Numbered from the stretch's first letter, positions 19,538-28,569 are shown. The stretch is DNA of 64,000 bases from Comamonas sp. Y33R10-2 (GCF_019355935.1 NZ_CP079925.1:2046001-2110000); one strand, 5' to 3'. Made by a program: numbers and translations. Notes: generated from the letters alone by a model not told the origin.

Positions 19538-20164
19538 ATGCTTGAGAACCTAGAAAAAAATGCGGTCTACAAAATACTGTCCCTCATCGGTTTGCTGATT
19601 GGCATTGTTTTCGGCGCCGTCAAGCTCAAGCAAGAGCTCATGCCCTCTGAAGCGCCAGCCGTTTCAGCCCCAGCAGCTCAAGCCGCACCCAGCAACAACG
19701 CTCCAGCCAGCACTGCCAGCGCACCTCCATTTGCCACACCACAAGCTGCAAGCAGTGCGCCTGCTGCGCAGCATGTGCAAAACCAGATTTATATTGATCT
19801 AGACAACTTCCAGCTGGGCAAGCAGTACGCTGGAAAATCGGTAGAAATGCCCATTATTTTTGATGGCTTCACACCTTGGCTGGCAGGACCTACCAGCCCT
19901 GCAACCGCTGTACTAGCTAAGCGATATCTGTTCCTCTCGCATTTCGACATCAACCAGCCCAAGCCACCGCAAGGCATGTTGTCTTCACAGACCGTGGTGG
20001 TTCCCTTGGACAAGGCACAGGCGCTGCGCGAGATCAAGCCGCCAGCCCGCATCTTGCTGACGGGTCAGGTCAAGCTGTTCGATGTAAAAAAAGAGCTGGG
20101 CATGACGAAAAAATCTGATCCCGACACACTGATCTTTGAAGTGGAATCCTTCAAAGTAATCTGA
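19538..20164 (+). CDS. Membrane-anchored protein of unknown function
   Basis: I do not recognise this 208-aa protein. It has a short N-terminal membrane segment (about residues 13-28, ILSLIGLLIGIVFGAV), an Ala/Pro/Ser-rich linker to about residue 80, and a compact C-terminal domain of about 125 residues starting NQIYIDLDNFQLGKQYAG and ending FEVESFKVI. The layout suggests a domain held off the inner membrane by a flexible tether. AGGA lies seven bases before ATG 19538; an ATG at 19532 is too close to it. The next gene encodes a PoNi-like protein 49 bases downstream, but a functional link is unproven. Confidence 0.75.
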   Translation: MLENLEKNAVYKILSLIGLLIGIVFGAVKLKQELMPSEAPAVSAPAAQAAPSNNAPASTASAPPFATPQAASSAPAAQHVQNQIYIDLDNFQLGKQYAGKSVEMPIIFDGFTPWLAGPTSPATAVLAKRYLFLSHFDINQPKPPQGMLSSQTVVVPLDKAQALREIKPPARILLTGQVKLFDVKKELGMTKKSDPDTLIFEVESFKVI

Positions 20165-20213
20165 CCCTTACATATCTCTCCCGTAATCCTCGCCTTGACC
20201 TCACATAATTTTG

Positions 20214-21071
20214 ATGTTTGACAACCAGCTCACCCAAGCCCTACAGAGCTGGAAGCAAATCCCCCTGACCAGCCTCAACCCACGCCGCGCTCTCAATCTG
20301 GCGGATAAAAAAGCCGACTGGAAGGCGGCGCTGGCTACGCTGCAGCGGTTTACCAATAGCCCCGGCTACCAGACCCCGTTTGCGCTGCAAGCCCATGCTG
20401 CACTGGAGAACTACTGGGGCTGGCAGGCTGCCGGGCAAGAGGCCTGCCATTTGCTGATCTACGGCCTTGATCTGGGCCTCCCCGGCAATGTGCTGCGCCC
20501 CATTTATCTGGAGACTGTGGCGCTGTGGAAAGACACCGCCGCTGTGGCCCACCACGCGCGCGCCAGCATGAGTCAAACCACGGGCGAGGACTACGGCGTG
20601 CCCGCCCCCATCAACGCCCGCAGCGCCGAATACAAATACGCCGTCATCCTGATGGCGTTGGCTGTGCTGCTAGATGCACCTGAAGAAATCCCTGCCATCG
20701 TCGAGCAAGTGCTGGCCTTTGATACAGACCGCCTGCTCGACTATCTAAGCGCCGCCGCAATTGAGGTTCAAGAGGTCAACGAGACCCTGTTCCACCCCCG
20801 CCCCTATGGCGCGCTGCTGCCGTTTTTCGAGCTGCTCGGCGAGCCATCACCCGAGCCATTGGTGGCCTATGTGCAAACCCAATACGCTGATTTTTTGCGC
20901 TTGTCACCCTCGCAGCAAAAGAAAGGCAAGCTTTGGCTGGGCACGTTTTTCTGGGCGCTGGAGGTGGGGGCCTTGTCGGTGCTCTACGGCTGGGATGATG
21001 TTGCGCTACGCGACCTGCCCCACTACCCAGCCGATCTAGTTGACTTTGCCAACGCCCGTAGCGGCTTTTAA
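20214..21071 (+). CDS. PoNi-like (DUF1911) protein, possible toxin-immunity protein
   Basis: This 285-aa, mostly helical protein ends in a segment (about residues 240-280) that resembles the DUF1911/PoNi C-terminal family: GTFFWALEVGALSVLYGWDD followed by HYPADLVDFANA. In that family the pattern is an aromatic-E-A-A core, an [IG]-D-D turn and a YPxDLV motif. PoNi proteins neutralise PoNe DNase effectors delivered between bacteria. No PoNe-type toxin, VgrG, PAAR or Rhs gene is visible nearby, so it would be an orphan immunity gene or a relative with another job. Start ATG 20214 has no clear ribosome binding site. The family call is from pattern memory. Confidence 0.6.
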   Translation: MFDNQLTQALQSWKQIPLTSLNPRRALNLADKKADWKAALATLQRFTNSPGYQTPFALQAHAALENYWGWQAAGQEACHLLIYGLDLGLPGNVLRPIYLETVALWKDTAAVAHHARASMSQTTGEDYGVPAPINARSAEYKYAVILMALAVLLDAPEEIPAIVEQVLAFDTDRLLDYLSAAAIEVQEVNETLFHPRPYGALLPFFELLGEPSPEPLVAYVQTQYADFLRLSPSQQKKGKLWLGTFFWALEVGALSVLYGWDDVALRDLPHYPADLVDFANARSGF

Positions 21072-21167
21072 CGTTTAACGATCAAACGGAGCAGCCGCGC
21101 AATTACCCGCTAACCCTTTCGCACGCTCGGCGGTATAAGAAAAAATCTCATCAAACTGAGGCTTGCC

Positions 21168-21536
21168 ATGTCTCAAAACACGAGCACCGAAAGAGAGGGC
21201 GACACGGCTACTGCCGCAGCCGCCACTTTTGACCCGCGCCAGTTCAAAAGCTTTGCTGAGTTCTACCCTTTTTATCTGGGTGAGCACCGCGACACCACCT
21301 GCAGGCGACTGCACTTCATAGGCAGCAGTTTGTCGCTGGGCTTTTTACTGGTGCTGTTTCTGACTGGGGACTGGTGGTATTTACTGGCAGGCCTGATCTG
21401 CGGCTATGCCTTTGCCTGGGTGGGGCATTTCGGTTTTGAGAAAAACCGCCCCGCCAGCTTTAAACGCCCGCTCTACAGCTTCATGGGCGACTGGATGATG
21501 TGGCGCGATATTTTGCTCGGGCGCATCAAGATGTAG
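21168..21536 (+). CDS. DUF962 / Mpo1-like small membrane protein
   Basis: This 122-aa protein has the DUF962 pattern: FAEFYPFYLGEHRDTTCRRL followed by HFIG, two membrane segments (about residues 48-64 and 67-85), and WVGHFGFEKNRPASFKRPL. The conserved histidines are those that bind iron in the yeast relative Mpo1, a dioxygenase acting on 2-hydroxy fatty acids. Whether the bacterial short form has that activity is an inference. It has a solid terminator downstream. Confidence 0.88.
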   Translation: MSQNTSTEREGDTATAAAATFDPRQFKSFAEFYPFYLGEHRDTTCRRLHFIGSSLSLGFLLVLFLTGDWWYLLAGLICGYAFAWVGHFGFEKNRPASFKRPLYSFMGDWMMWRDILLGRIKM

Positions 21537-21543
21537 CCCCATC

Positions 21544-21572
21544 AAAAAACGGACCCTTAAGGTCCGTTTTTT
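21544..21572. terminator. Bidirectional intrinsic terminator
   Basis: AAAAAACGGACC pairs with GGTCCGTTTTTT around loop CTTAA. It serves the converging DUF962 gene and acyl-CoA ligase gene. Confidence 0.95.
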
Positions 21573-21589
21573 GATGGGCAAGAGCTGAC

Positions 21590-23461
21590 TTAGCCCATGC
21601 GGCGATTGCCGTAAATGCTCTCAACTTCTTGAGCGTAGCGCGCCAAAATAGGCTGGCGCTTGACCTTCATCGTAGGGGTCAGCAATTGGTTTTCCACACT
21701 CCAAGGCTCCAGCGTTAGCAGCAGCGCACGCGGCTGGGCGTAGCTTGGGAAATCTGCGCACAAGGCCTGCAAGCGCTTGAGCATGGTTTGCACCACAGCG
21801 GGTTGGCGCAACGTTTCAGGCTCGCTTGCATCCCAGCCATTGTCTTTGGCAAACAAGGGCCAGTTTTCCTCACTCAACACCGCAATCGCGCTCACATAGG
21901 GGCGGTGATCGCCCAGCACCATGATTTGCTCGATTAAGGGATCGGCCAGCATCGATTGCTCCAAATCGGTGGGCGAGATTTTCTCGCCAGTCGAGGTGAC
22001 GATGAGTTCCTTTAAGCGACCCTTGATGCGAATGCGGCCCTTGACCAACTCAGCCTGATCGCCGGTGCGCAACCAGCCGTCTTGCGTAAAAGCGGCGGCC
22101 GTTTCCTCAGGGCGCTTCCAGTAGCCCTTCATCACCGTCGCACCGCGCACCTGTAGCTCATGCTGCTCACCGATGCGAATTTCAACGCTGGGCAGGGGCG
22201 CGCCTACTGTCGCGGGGTCGTTGCTATCGAGCGTAACAACGGAGATCACGGGCGTTGTCTCCGTCATGCCGTAACCCTGCAGCAGCGGCACATCCAGCGC
22301 CAAAAAGGCGCGGGCCGTGCTTTGCGGAATAGCAGCGCCGCCTGTAATGGCCATGCGCACACAGCCACCAAACATCTGGGCAATCTGCTGACCAAGCTGC
22401 GCGTGGGCTGCAGGGGCGGGAGTGCCAATCAAATCTGCATCGTGCTTGTGCAGATCGGTAATATCTTGACGCGCACAGAAGTTAGCCCAGCCCCACTCCA
22501 CCGCCGCTTCAAAAGCCTGACGCTCAGCCTCGGGGCCCGCCAGAATTTTCTCGAGCATCTTGGCGTGCACGCGCTCATAAATACGGGGCACACAAACGAG
22601 GATGGTGGGCTTTTCCGTCTGCATGTCTTGCATCAGCAAAGCAGCTGAGCGCGCATAAGCAGTGCAAGCGCCACTGGCAATAGACAAGTAGTAGCCCACG
22701 GTGCGCTCAAAGGTGTGGGAGAGCGGCAAAAACGACAAAAATCGATCGTCCTGACGCGGCTGCACGCGCTGGGCAAAGTCCGACACATTGGCCATCACAT
22801 TGGCGTGGGTCAGCATCACGCCCTTGGGCTTGCCGGTCGTGCCCGAGGTGTAGACGATGGCCGCCACATCACCGGGCTCTGGCAAAGCCGGGGCAGGCTG
22901 CGCGACCATCGCGGCGCCCTCTTGCAGCCAGTCTGCCAGCGACAGCAGACGCGGCTGATCTACAACAAGAGGCTGACCTTCAATGCTCGACGTTGGCGGC
23001 ACTCCATCTGCCACCACCACGGTATGCAAGCTGGGCATGGCGTAGTCTGTGGCGCGCAGGCGCTGCCACTGGCTCAGACTGCTCAGCACCAGCAAGCTGA
23101 TTTCGGCGTTATCAAAAATATAGGCAATGCTGGCCGGGTTGTCTGTGGTGTGCACAGGCACTGCGATCGCGCCCATTTGCAGGGCGCCTTGATCGGCGCA
23201 CATCGCGTTGATGCTGTTGGGCAGCCAAATGCCGATGCGCTCGCCATGCTGGATCCCGCTTTGCTGCAAAGCAGCGCGAAACTGCATGACAGCAGCACCG
23301 GCCTGCGCCCAGCTCAGCTGAGTCCAAGGCTGGTCTTTGGCAGCGAACTCACGATAAGCAGGTAAATCTGGCGTGGCTGCAACGCGCGCTTGCAGCATGT
23401 GGGCCAGACTTCGCTGCTGCCAGGCTTGAGTGACCGGTTGGCCCAAAACAGATTGGCTCAT
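21590..23461 (-). CDS. Long-chain acyl-CoA synthetase / AMP-dependent ligase
   Basis: This 623-aa adenylate-forming enzyme is predicted to activate fatty acids to acyl-CoA. Motifs are AIVYTSGTTGKPKGVMLTHA (ATP/AMP-binding loop), FLPLSHTFERTVGYY, LLQGYGMTETTPVISV, and WLRTGDQAELVKGRIRIKGR with a C-terminal GEKISPTDLEQ segment. The pattern is that of the FAA1-like long-chain type. Start chosen at ATG 23461 (MSQSVLGQP); the frame is open to 23560 but the added residues look noncoding. No good ribosome binding site precedes either. Chain-length preference is unknown. Confidence 0.9.
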   Translation of the reverse strand: MSQSVLGQPVTQAWQQRSLAHMLQARVAATPDLPAYREFAAKDQPWTQLSWAQAGAAVMQFRAALQQSGIQHGERIGIWLPNSINAMCADQGALQMGAIAVPVHTTDNPASIAYIFDNAEISLLVLSSLSQWQRLRATDYAMPSLHTVVVADGVPPTSSIEGQPLVVDQPRLLSLADWLQEGAAMVAQPAPALPEPGDVAAIVYTSGTTGKPKGVMLTHANVMANVSDFAQRVQPRQDDRFLSFLPLSHTFERTVGYYLSIASGACTAYARSAALLMQDMQTEKPTILVCVPRIYERVHAKMLEKILAGPEAERQAFEAAVEWGWANFCARQDITDLHKHDADLIGTPAPAAHAQLGQQIAQMFGGCVRMAITGGAAIPQSTARAFLALDVPLLQGYGMTETTPVISVVTLDSNDPATVGAPLPSVEIRIGEQHELQVRGATVMKGYWKRPEETAAAFTQDGWLRTGDQAELVKGRIRIKGRLKELIVTSTGEKISPTDLEQSMLADPLIEQIMVLGDHRPYVSAIAVLSEENWPLFAKDNGWDASEPETLRQPAVVQTMLKRLQALCADFPSYAQPRALLLTLEPWSVENQLLTPTMKVKRQPILARYAQEVESIYGNRRMG

Positions 23462-23535
23462 AAATATCAAAAAATAATATGCAACAAAACGCAGCGTAGA
23501 GCCAAGCTCTGACTGAATTTGTAGGCTGGAATGAA

Positions 23536-23584
23536 ATTCGCCCGAAGGCTGGACCGGCATAAGGTCTCAGCCCATCGGGCGAAT
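23536..23584. repeat. Perfect 10-bp inverted repeat upstream of the acyl-CoA ligase
   Basis: ATTCGCCCGA (23536-23545) and TCGGGCGAAT (23575-23584) are exact inverse copies separated by 29 bases. The repeat lies 75 bases before the ligase start. There is no T tract, so it may be a regulator site or a leader hairpin. Confidence 0.5.
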
Positions 23585-23677
23585 GAGTAGTTAAGCGATT
23601 GTGCAACGCCTCCCAAAAGAAGCCCGCACTCACTATCAAATAACTAACTAATCACGCAGGCTATTCATAGAGTTTGA

Positions 23678-25456
23678 TTATTTTTTATCACCGCTATTAA
23701 TATCTTTTATGGGCGCTGCAATCAGCTGCGCCATCGTCATGGCGTTAAGCCCTGCGCGCTGCCACAGCGGCTGCACTGCTTCGGATGGCTGCAGCAGCAG
23801 CAACTCGACCAGCGGCTCGATCAATGTGGCTTGTGGCTCCACCAGCAATACATAACGGGGCTCTGTGCTCTCTAGCGATACATAGGCATCTGGTGGCTGC
23901 ACGGCACCTACCCAATCGAGCTGGGCCAAGGCCTGCAGCACGGGCTGAATTTGCGATTCCTCTATGCGCAAGCGCCTAGAGAGCTGGCGCACAAACAAGC
24001 CTTTGTGGGGCAACTCGCGCTCTTTGGCAAGGCATTGCAACACCTCAACCGCCAGCTCAAACTGCCAGCCTTTGTGACCGGTCATCCGCTCCACTCCGCT
24101 GAGCACCGTGGGCAGGTAGGCAGTGACCAAGGCGCCGGTCAACACAATGCTCCAAGCGACATACATCCAAATGAGCAAAATGGGCAAGGTGGCAAATGCG
24201 CCGTAAATCACCGAGTAGGTGGGCACGGATGACAGGTAAATGCCCAGCAGCTTTTTGGCCACCTCCATGAACACCGCCACAAACACGCCGCCCACCCAAG
24301 CATCGCGCCAGCGCACAGGTGTGTTGGGCACGTAGTGATAGAGCCCGGCCATGCCTGCAGCCAGCACTACAAACTCAATGGAGTCGAACACAAAGCGCAG
24401 GCTACCAGGTAGCGCATCGACCAAGCCTTTAGAGGCCGACATGACATACGAAGACAGCACCAAACTCAGGCCCAGCAGCAGCGGACCCAGCGTGATGGCA
24501 GCCCAGTAAATCAGCACCCGCTGACCCAGCGGGCGCAACTGCCGCACGCGCCAGATATTGTTGAGCGTGCGATCAATCGTGAGGATCAGCATCACCGCCG
24601 TGACGATCAAAATCGAAAAGCCAACCAAGCCAAGCTGGCTAGCCTTGGACGCAAACTGCGTGAGATAGCCCTGCACCTGCCGCGCAATGGTCTCGGGGAT
24701 CAGGCTATCCATCAGCCAGCGCTCGAGTACGTTTTGCGCTTTGCCAAAGATGGGAAAAGCCGTAAACAAAGCCAGCGCCACCGTAAAAAATGGCACCAGC
24801 GCCAGCAGCGATGTGAAGGTGAGACTGCTGGCTGTTACGCCCAAGCGGTCTTCCTTAAAACGGGCGCGCAAAACCTGCGCCGTGTTGTGCCACGGAAAGG
24901 TGCGCAGGCGTTGCTGCACACGGCGGCTTTTGCGGTGAAATTCGTCTTTGACCTCTTGCTTGCTGGGCATGTGAGGTTTGGGAATGCGTCCAGCCACATC
25001 TTTGCAAGCCGCAAACAGCTGCTTGGCCTTACCCAATTTATAGACTGGCGCAGTTGCCACTCCTGAAACAGAAGCAGCTCCTCCTTGATTGACCTTGACT
25101 TCAGGCCTTTCAGAGCTGTTTGGCATTGAATGAGGGGCGTAACGCGTCCAGCGTTGCGCAGCTTGGCCAAACGATGCCATCGGCGGCGCAGGTGGAGTCA
25201 ATGGCGCAGCGGAATTTAATGGCGCAGGCTTGGCGGATTCGAGCTGTACCGCATCAAGCTGTGGCTCTTGAAAACGTGGTACTTGAAAGCGTGGTTCTTG
25301 AACGCTGGGCTCATTCAGACTGGGCTCTTGGCGCCAAGGCGGCTCAGCAGTAGGTGCCCACGAAGATTGATGCGGCGCGTTCCCTTGAGCGGGTGCAGCG
25401 TCTGCAGCCTTGCCTTCTAGCGCCGACCAAAAACCAGTCCGGTCATTCTTCTTCAT
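23678..25456 (-). CDS. YihY/BrkB-family inner-membrane protein with a long N-terminal extension
   Basis: This 592-aa protein holds a YihY/BrkB core at about residues 190-470, with about six membrane segments and the family marks LGVTASSLTFTSLLALVPFF and IYGAFATLPILLIWMYVAWS. Members were once annotated as ribonuclease BN; the current view is a membrane protein of uncertain function. About 185 residues precede the core: Pro- and Gln-rich, with a degenerate repeat (EPSLNEPSVQEPRFQVPRFQ). The C-terminal about 120 residues form a cytoplasmic winged-helix-like part. AAAGGAG precedes the ATG. The neighbouring DUF2069 gene diverges from it, an arrangement I recall from related species. Confidence 0.9.
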   Translation of the reverse strand: MKKNDRTGFWSALEGKAADAAPAQGNAPHQSSWAPTAEPPWRQEPSLNEPSVQEPRFQVPRFQEPQLDAVQLESAKPAPLNSAAPLTPPAPPMASFGQAAQRWTRYAPHSMPNSSERPEVKVNQGGAASVSGVATAPVYKLGKAKQLFAACKDVAGRIPKPHMPSKQEVKDEFHRKSRRVQQRLRTFPWHNTAQVLRARFKEDRLGVTASSLTFTSLLALVPFFTVALALFTAFPIFGKAQNVLERWLMDSLIPETIARQVQGYLTQFASKASQLGLVGFSILIVTAVMLILTIDRTLNNIWRVRQLRPLGQRVLIYWAAITLGPLLLGLSLVLSSYVMSASKGLVDALPGSLRFVFDSIEFVVLAAGMAGLYHYVPNTPVRWRDAWVGGVFVAVFMEVAKKLLGIYLSSVPTYSVIYGAFATLPILLIWMYVAWSIVLTGALVTAYLPTVLSGVERMTGHKGWQFELAVEVLQCLAKERELPHKGLFVRQLSRRLRIEESQIQPVLQALAQLDWVGAVQPPDAYVSLESTEPRYVLLVEPQATLIEPLVELLLLQPSEAVQPLWQRAGLNAMTMAQLIAAPIKDINSGDKK

Positions 25457-25584
25457 GAACGCACTCCTTTCGCGCCAAAAAAGGGGAAAAAGAAGTCACG
25501 GGCCTGCGAAAAATCAAACGCAAGCGCCAAAAGAAAAAATCTGAATTCAAAGGAAGCGGCCATGGTCGATATGATGCCATTGCT

Positions 25585-26055
25585 ATGACCGACGCCCCCT
25601 CCTCCCACGCCTCTTCAAACACTTGCTCACCAATCAATCAGCCCGCCGCCGATGTGGCTGCCACGCGCTGGCTGGCTGTGGGCAGCTTGCTTGCGCTCAT
25701 GGCGCTGTGTGTGGCGTGGGAGCTGTGGTTAGCCCCTATCCGCCCGGGCGGCACATTGCTGTTTCTTAAAGCCGCGCCGCTGGCTTTTGCGGTGATTGGT
25801 TTGCTCAAGCGCCGCATGTACACCTATCGCTGGATGAGCCTGCTGGTGTGGATGTACTTCACCGAAGGCGTGGTGCGCGCTTGGAGCGACCCGGCCCCCA
25901 GCCGCTGGCTTGCACTGATTGAGGTGGCGCTGTGCGTGCTGCTGTTTATTGCCTGCGCGGCCCATGTGCGCCTGCGCCAGAAAGCGGCTAAAGCTGCGAT
26001 AGCTGCACACGCTGCCAACTCCACGAATGCAGCAACCACAAACGCTGCTGCTTAA
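25585..26055 (+). CDS. DUF2069 membrane protein
   Basis: This 156-aa protein has about four membrane segments (starting near residues 31, 56, 81 and 110) and the family pattern LLFLKAAPLAFAVIGLLKRR followed by YTYRWMSLLVWMYFTEG. Its function is unknown. An Ala/Asn/Thr-rich tail ends the protein. It diverges from yihY, and its stop codon overlaps the end of the convergent LysR gene by four bases. Confidence 0.88.
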   Translation: MTDAPSSHASSNTCSPINQPAADVAATRWLAVGSLLALMALCVAWELWLAPIRPGGTLLFLKAAPLAFAVIGLLKRRMYTYRWMSLLVWMYFTEGVVRAWSDPAPSRWLALIEVALCVLLFIACAAHVRLRQKAAKAAIAAHAANSTNAATTNAAA

Positions 26056-26987
26056 TCCGGCGCAATGCCGTCGTAACGCGCAAGTGTCTTGAGCTGTGCA
26101 GCCAGCGCATCAAACAGCAGTTGTGCTGCAGGTGACAAAGCCCGGCGCGGGCGCTGAATCAGCAGCGTGCGGCGCACAATATGCGGCTCATCGATTAGAC
26201 GAAAACCCAAATGCCCTAAGGCTGGATGCCGCGCCGTCAGCGCCGGAACAATCGTCACGCCCAGCCCCAAGCTCACCGCTTCAAAGAGCAGTTGCGGGTT
26301 AGACAAGCGCAGCGCCGGTTGCAGCACGTTTTGCGGCATACCGGGTGCTGCAGCCAGCAACTGGCTAATGGCGGTATCGGTGGTCAGCCCCACAAAAGGC
26401 AGGTGAGCCAGATCAGCCGCCACCAGCCGCTTGGCATGCAGCAAAGGCTCATCAGCCCGGGCCACCAAACCCATCGCATCACTTACCAGCGGCTGCGTCA
26501 GCAAATCACCGCCCGCCGGATGGGCCGCGCCCACTCCAAAATCCACCAGCCCGGCTTGCACGCGCTGGGCAATGCCTTCCGCACTGTCTTCAATCAGGTC
26601 AATCTCAATGCCTGGGTGCTGCGCCCGCAAAGCCGGCAACACCGGCAGCAGTAGCACAGCCAGCACCGATGGCGCCGCCGCAATGCGCACCTTGCCCCGG
26701 CGCAGGGCCACCAAGTCGCCCAGGTTTTGAAAGCCTTGCTCCAGCGTGTCAAACGCCTGGCGTACATCCACCAAAAAGGCCTGCCCTGCGCTGGTTAAGC
26801 CCACGGTGCGCGTGGTGCGGTCAAACAAGCGCATACCTAGCGCCTCTTCAAGCTGGCGAATGGACTCAGACAAGGCCGACTGCGTTAAACACAACTCCCG
26901 CGCCGCCGGGGCAAACGCCCCTTGCCGCGCCACCTCATCAAAGGCGCGCAGCTGGCGCAGACTTACATTATTCGGAAAAACTGACAT
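26052..26987 (-). CDS. LysR-family transcriptional regulator
   Basis: This 311-aa regulator has an N-terminal winged helix-turn-helix (about residues 6-65, LRQLRAFDEVARQGAF and LTQSALSESIRQLEEALG) and a periplasmic-binding-protein-like effector domain. It is divergent from the FAD-linked oxidase gene, with 97 bases between the start codons, the classic layout in which a LysR protein controls its neighbour. Start chosen at ATG 26987 (MSVFPNN); an upstream ATG at 27026 would add 13 unusual residues. The effector is unknown. Confidence 0.92.
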   Translation of the reverse strand: MSVFPNNVSLRQLRAFDEVARQGAFAPAARELCLTQSALSESIRQLEEALGMRLFDRTTRTVGLTSAGQAFLVDVRQAFDTLEQGFQNLGDLVALRRGKVRIAAAPSVLAVLLLPVLPALRAQHPGIEIDLIEDSAEGIAQRVQAGLVDFGVGAAHPAGGDLLTQPLVSDAMGLVARADEPLLHAKRLVAADLAHLPFVGLTTDTAISQLLAAAPGMPQNVLQPALRLSNPQLLFEAVSLGLGVTIVPALTARHPALGHLGFRLIDEPHIVRRTLLIQRPRRALSPAAQLLFDALAAQLKTLARYDGIAPD

Positions 26988-27084
26988 AACCAAGTAATTT
27001 ATTTCGATTGTTGCCAAGTCTGCCATGCCCTAGGCTTACAGGCTTAGGATTCGTCTTGTTTCCCTGATTTCTCTTACGCCTGCC

Positions 27085-28515
27085 ATGACTACCACTGCCT
27101 TGCTTGATTCCCTGCGCCAAACCATCGGCGCCGCCCATGTGCTGACCGAGGGCGATCTGTCCGCCTACGAGCAAGACTGGCGCAAGCGCGTGCACGGCAA
27201 GTCGCTAGCCGTGGTGCGCCCCGGCAACACCGCTGAAGTGGCGGCGGTGGTCAAGGCCTGCGCTGCCGCAGGCGTGCAAATCGTGCCGCAAGGCGGCAAC
27301 ACCGGCCTGTCAGTGGGCTCCACGCCAGATAACAGCGGCCAGCAGGTGGTGCTGAACCTCACGCGCCTGAACCAAATTCGCTCCATCGACAAAGACAACC
27401 TGACCTTCACCGTTGAAGCGGGCTGCATTTTGCAAAACCTGCAAGAACTGGCCGATAAGCAAGGACTGCTCTTTCCCTTGTCGCTAGCTGCTGAAGGCAG
27501 TTGCACCATTGGTGGCAATTTAGGCTCCAACGCAGGCGGCACGCAGGTAGTGCGCTATGGAAATACGCGTGATTTGTGTTTGGGTCTGGAAGTCGTCACA
27601 CCGCAGGGTGAGGTCTGGGACGGCCTCAAGGGCCTGCGCAAAGACAACACCGGCTATGACCTGCGCGACCTGTTTATCGGCAGCGAAGGCACGCTGGGCA
27701 TCATCACCGCCGCCACTATGAAGCTGTTCCCCCAGCCAGCCGCCCAGCTCACCGCTTTCGCCGCCGTGCCCAGCATGGAAGCCGCAGTTCGCCTGCTGGG
27801 GCTGGCGCATCAACACTTGGGAGCAGGCCTGACGGGTTTTGAAGTCATGGGCCAGTTTGCGCTGAGCCTGGTCGTGAAGCACATGCCGCAACTGCGCGTT
27901 CCGTTTACCGACATGGGCGACGAAGCGCCTTATTGCGTGCTGCTGGAAAACAGCGACAGCGAGTCCGAGCAACATGCCCGCCTGCGCTTTGAGCACCTGC
28001 TTGAACTCGCTTTTGAAGATGGCTGCGTAGTCAACGCCGTCGTGGCCGAGAGCCTGGCCCAAGCCCACGACCTGTGGCATATCCGCGAGAGCATTCCGCT
28101 GGCGCAGGCCGAAGAAGGCCTGAACATCAAGCACGACATCTCGATTGCCGCATCGCGCATTCCGGCCTTTGTGGCCCATGCCGATGAAGTGCTCAAGCGC
28201 GAAATTGCTGGCGTGCGTCTGGTTAACTTCGGCCATCTGGGCGACGGCAATCTGCACTACAACGTGCAAGTGCCCGAAGGTTTGGACGGCAAGCAGTTTC
28301 TGCGCGAGAAAGAAGCGCTGGTGAACCACTTGGTTTATGAAGCAGTCGATGCCTTTGGCGGCTCCTTCTCCGCCGAGCATGGCGTGGGCGCACTCAAGAC
28401 CGATAAGCTGGAAAAATACCAGTCCCCCGTGGCCCTGCAAATGATGCGCGCTATCAAAAATGCACTGGATCCGCAAGGCATCATGAACCCCGGCGTGGTG
28501 CTGGCGCGCAGCTGA
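27085..28515 (+). CDS. FAD-binding oxidase, D-lactate/D-2-hydroxyacid dehydrogenase type
   Basis: This 476-aa flavoenzyme of the GlcD/D-lactate dehydrogenase family is predicted to oxidise a D-2-hydroxy acid. An FAD-binding PCMH domain covers about residues 35-215: VPQGGNTGLSVGSTPDNSG, CTIGGNLGSNAGGTQVVRYG, and LFIGSEGTLGIITAATMKLF. The C-terminal FAD-oxidase domain ends with NFGHLGDGNLHYNV, GGSFSAEHGVGALK and LDPQGIMNPG. Candidate substrates are D-lactate, glycolate and D-2-hydroxyglutarate; the sequence does not decide between them. The divergent LysR gene probably regulates it. A terminator follows closely. Confidence 0.9.
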   Translation: MTTTALLDSLRQTIGAAHVLTEGDLSAYEQDWRKRVHGKSLAVVRPGNTAEVAAVVKACAAAGVQIVPQGGNTGLSVGSTPDNSGQQVVLNLTRLNQIRSIDKDNLTFTVEAGCILQNLQELADKQGLLFPLSLAAEGSCTIGGNLGSNAGGTQVVRYGNTRDLCLGLEVVTPQGEVWDGLKGLRKDNTGYDLRDLFIGSEGTLGIITAATMKLFPQPAAQLTAFAAVPSMEAAVRLLGLAHQHLGAGLTGFEVMGQFALSLVVKHMPQLRVPFTDMGDEAPYCVLLENSDSESEQHARLRFEHLLELAFEDGCVVNAVVAESLAQAHDLWHIRESIPLAQAEEGLNIKHDISIAASRIPAFVAHADEVLKREIAGVRLVNFGHLGDGNLHYNVQVPEGLDGKQFLREKEALVNHLVYEAVDAFGGSFSAEHGVGALKTDKLEKYQSPVALQMMRAIKNALDPQGIMNPGVVLARS

Positions 28516-28534
28516 TTGGAATAGCCGCCCAATG

Positions 28535-28569
28535 AAAAGCCCTGCAGATACAGGTCTGTCGGGCTTTTT
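28535..28569 (+). terminator. Intrinsic terminator of the FAD-binding oxidase gene
   Basis: AAAAGCCC pairs with GGGCTTTTT, and an inner CAGA/TCTG helix shortens the loop. Confidence 0.88.
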
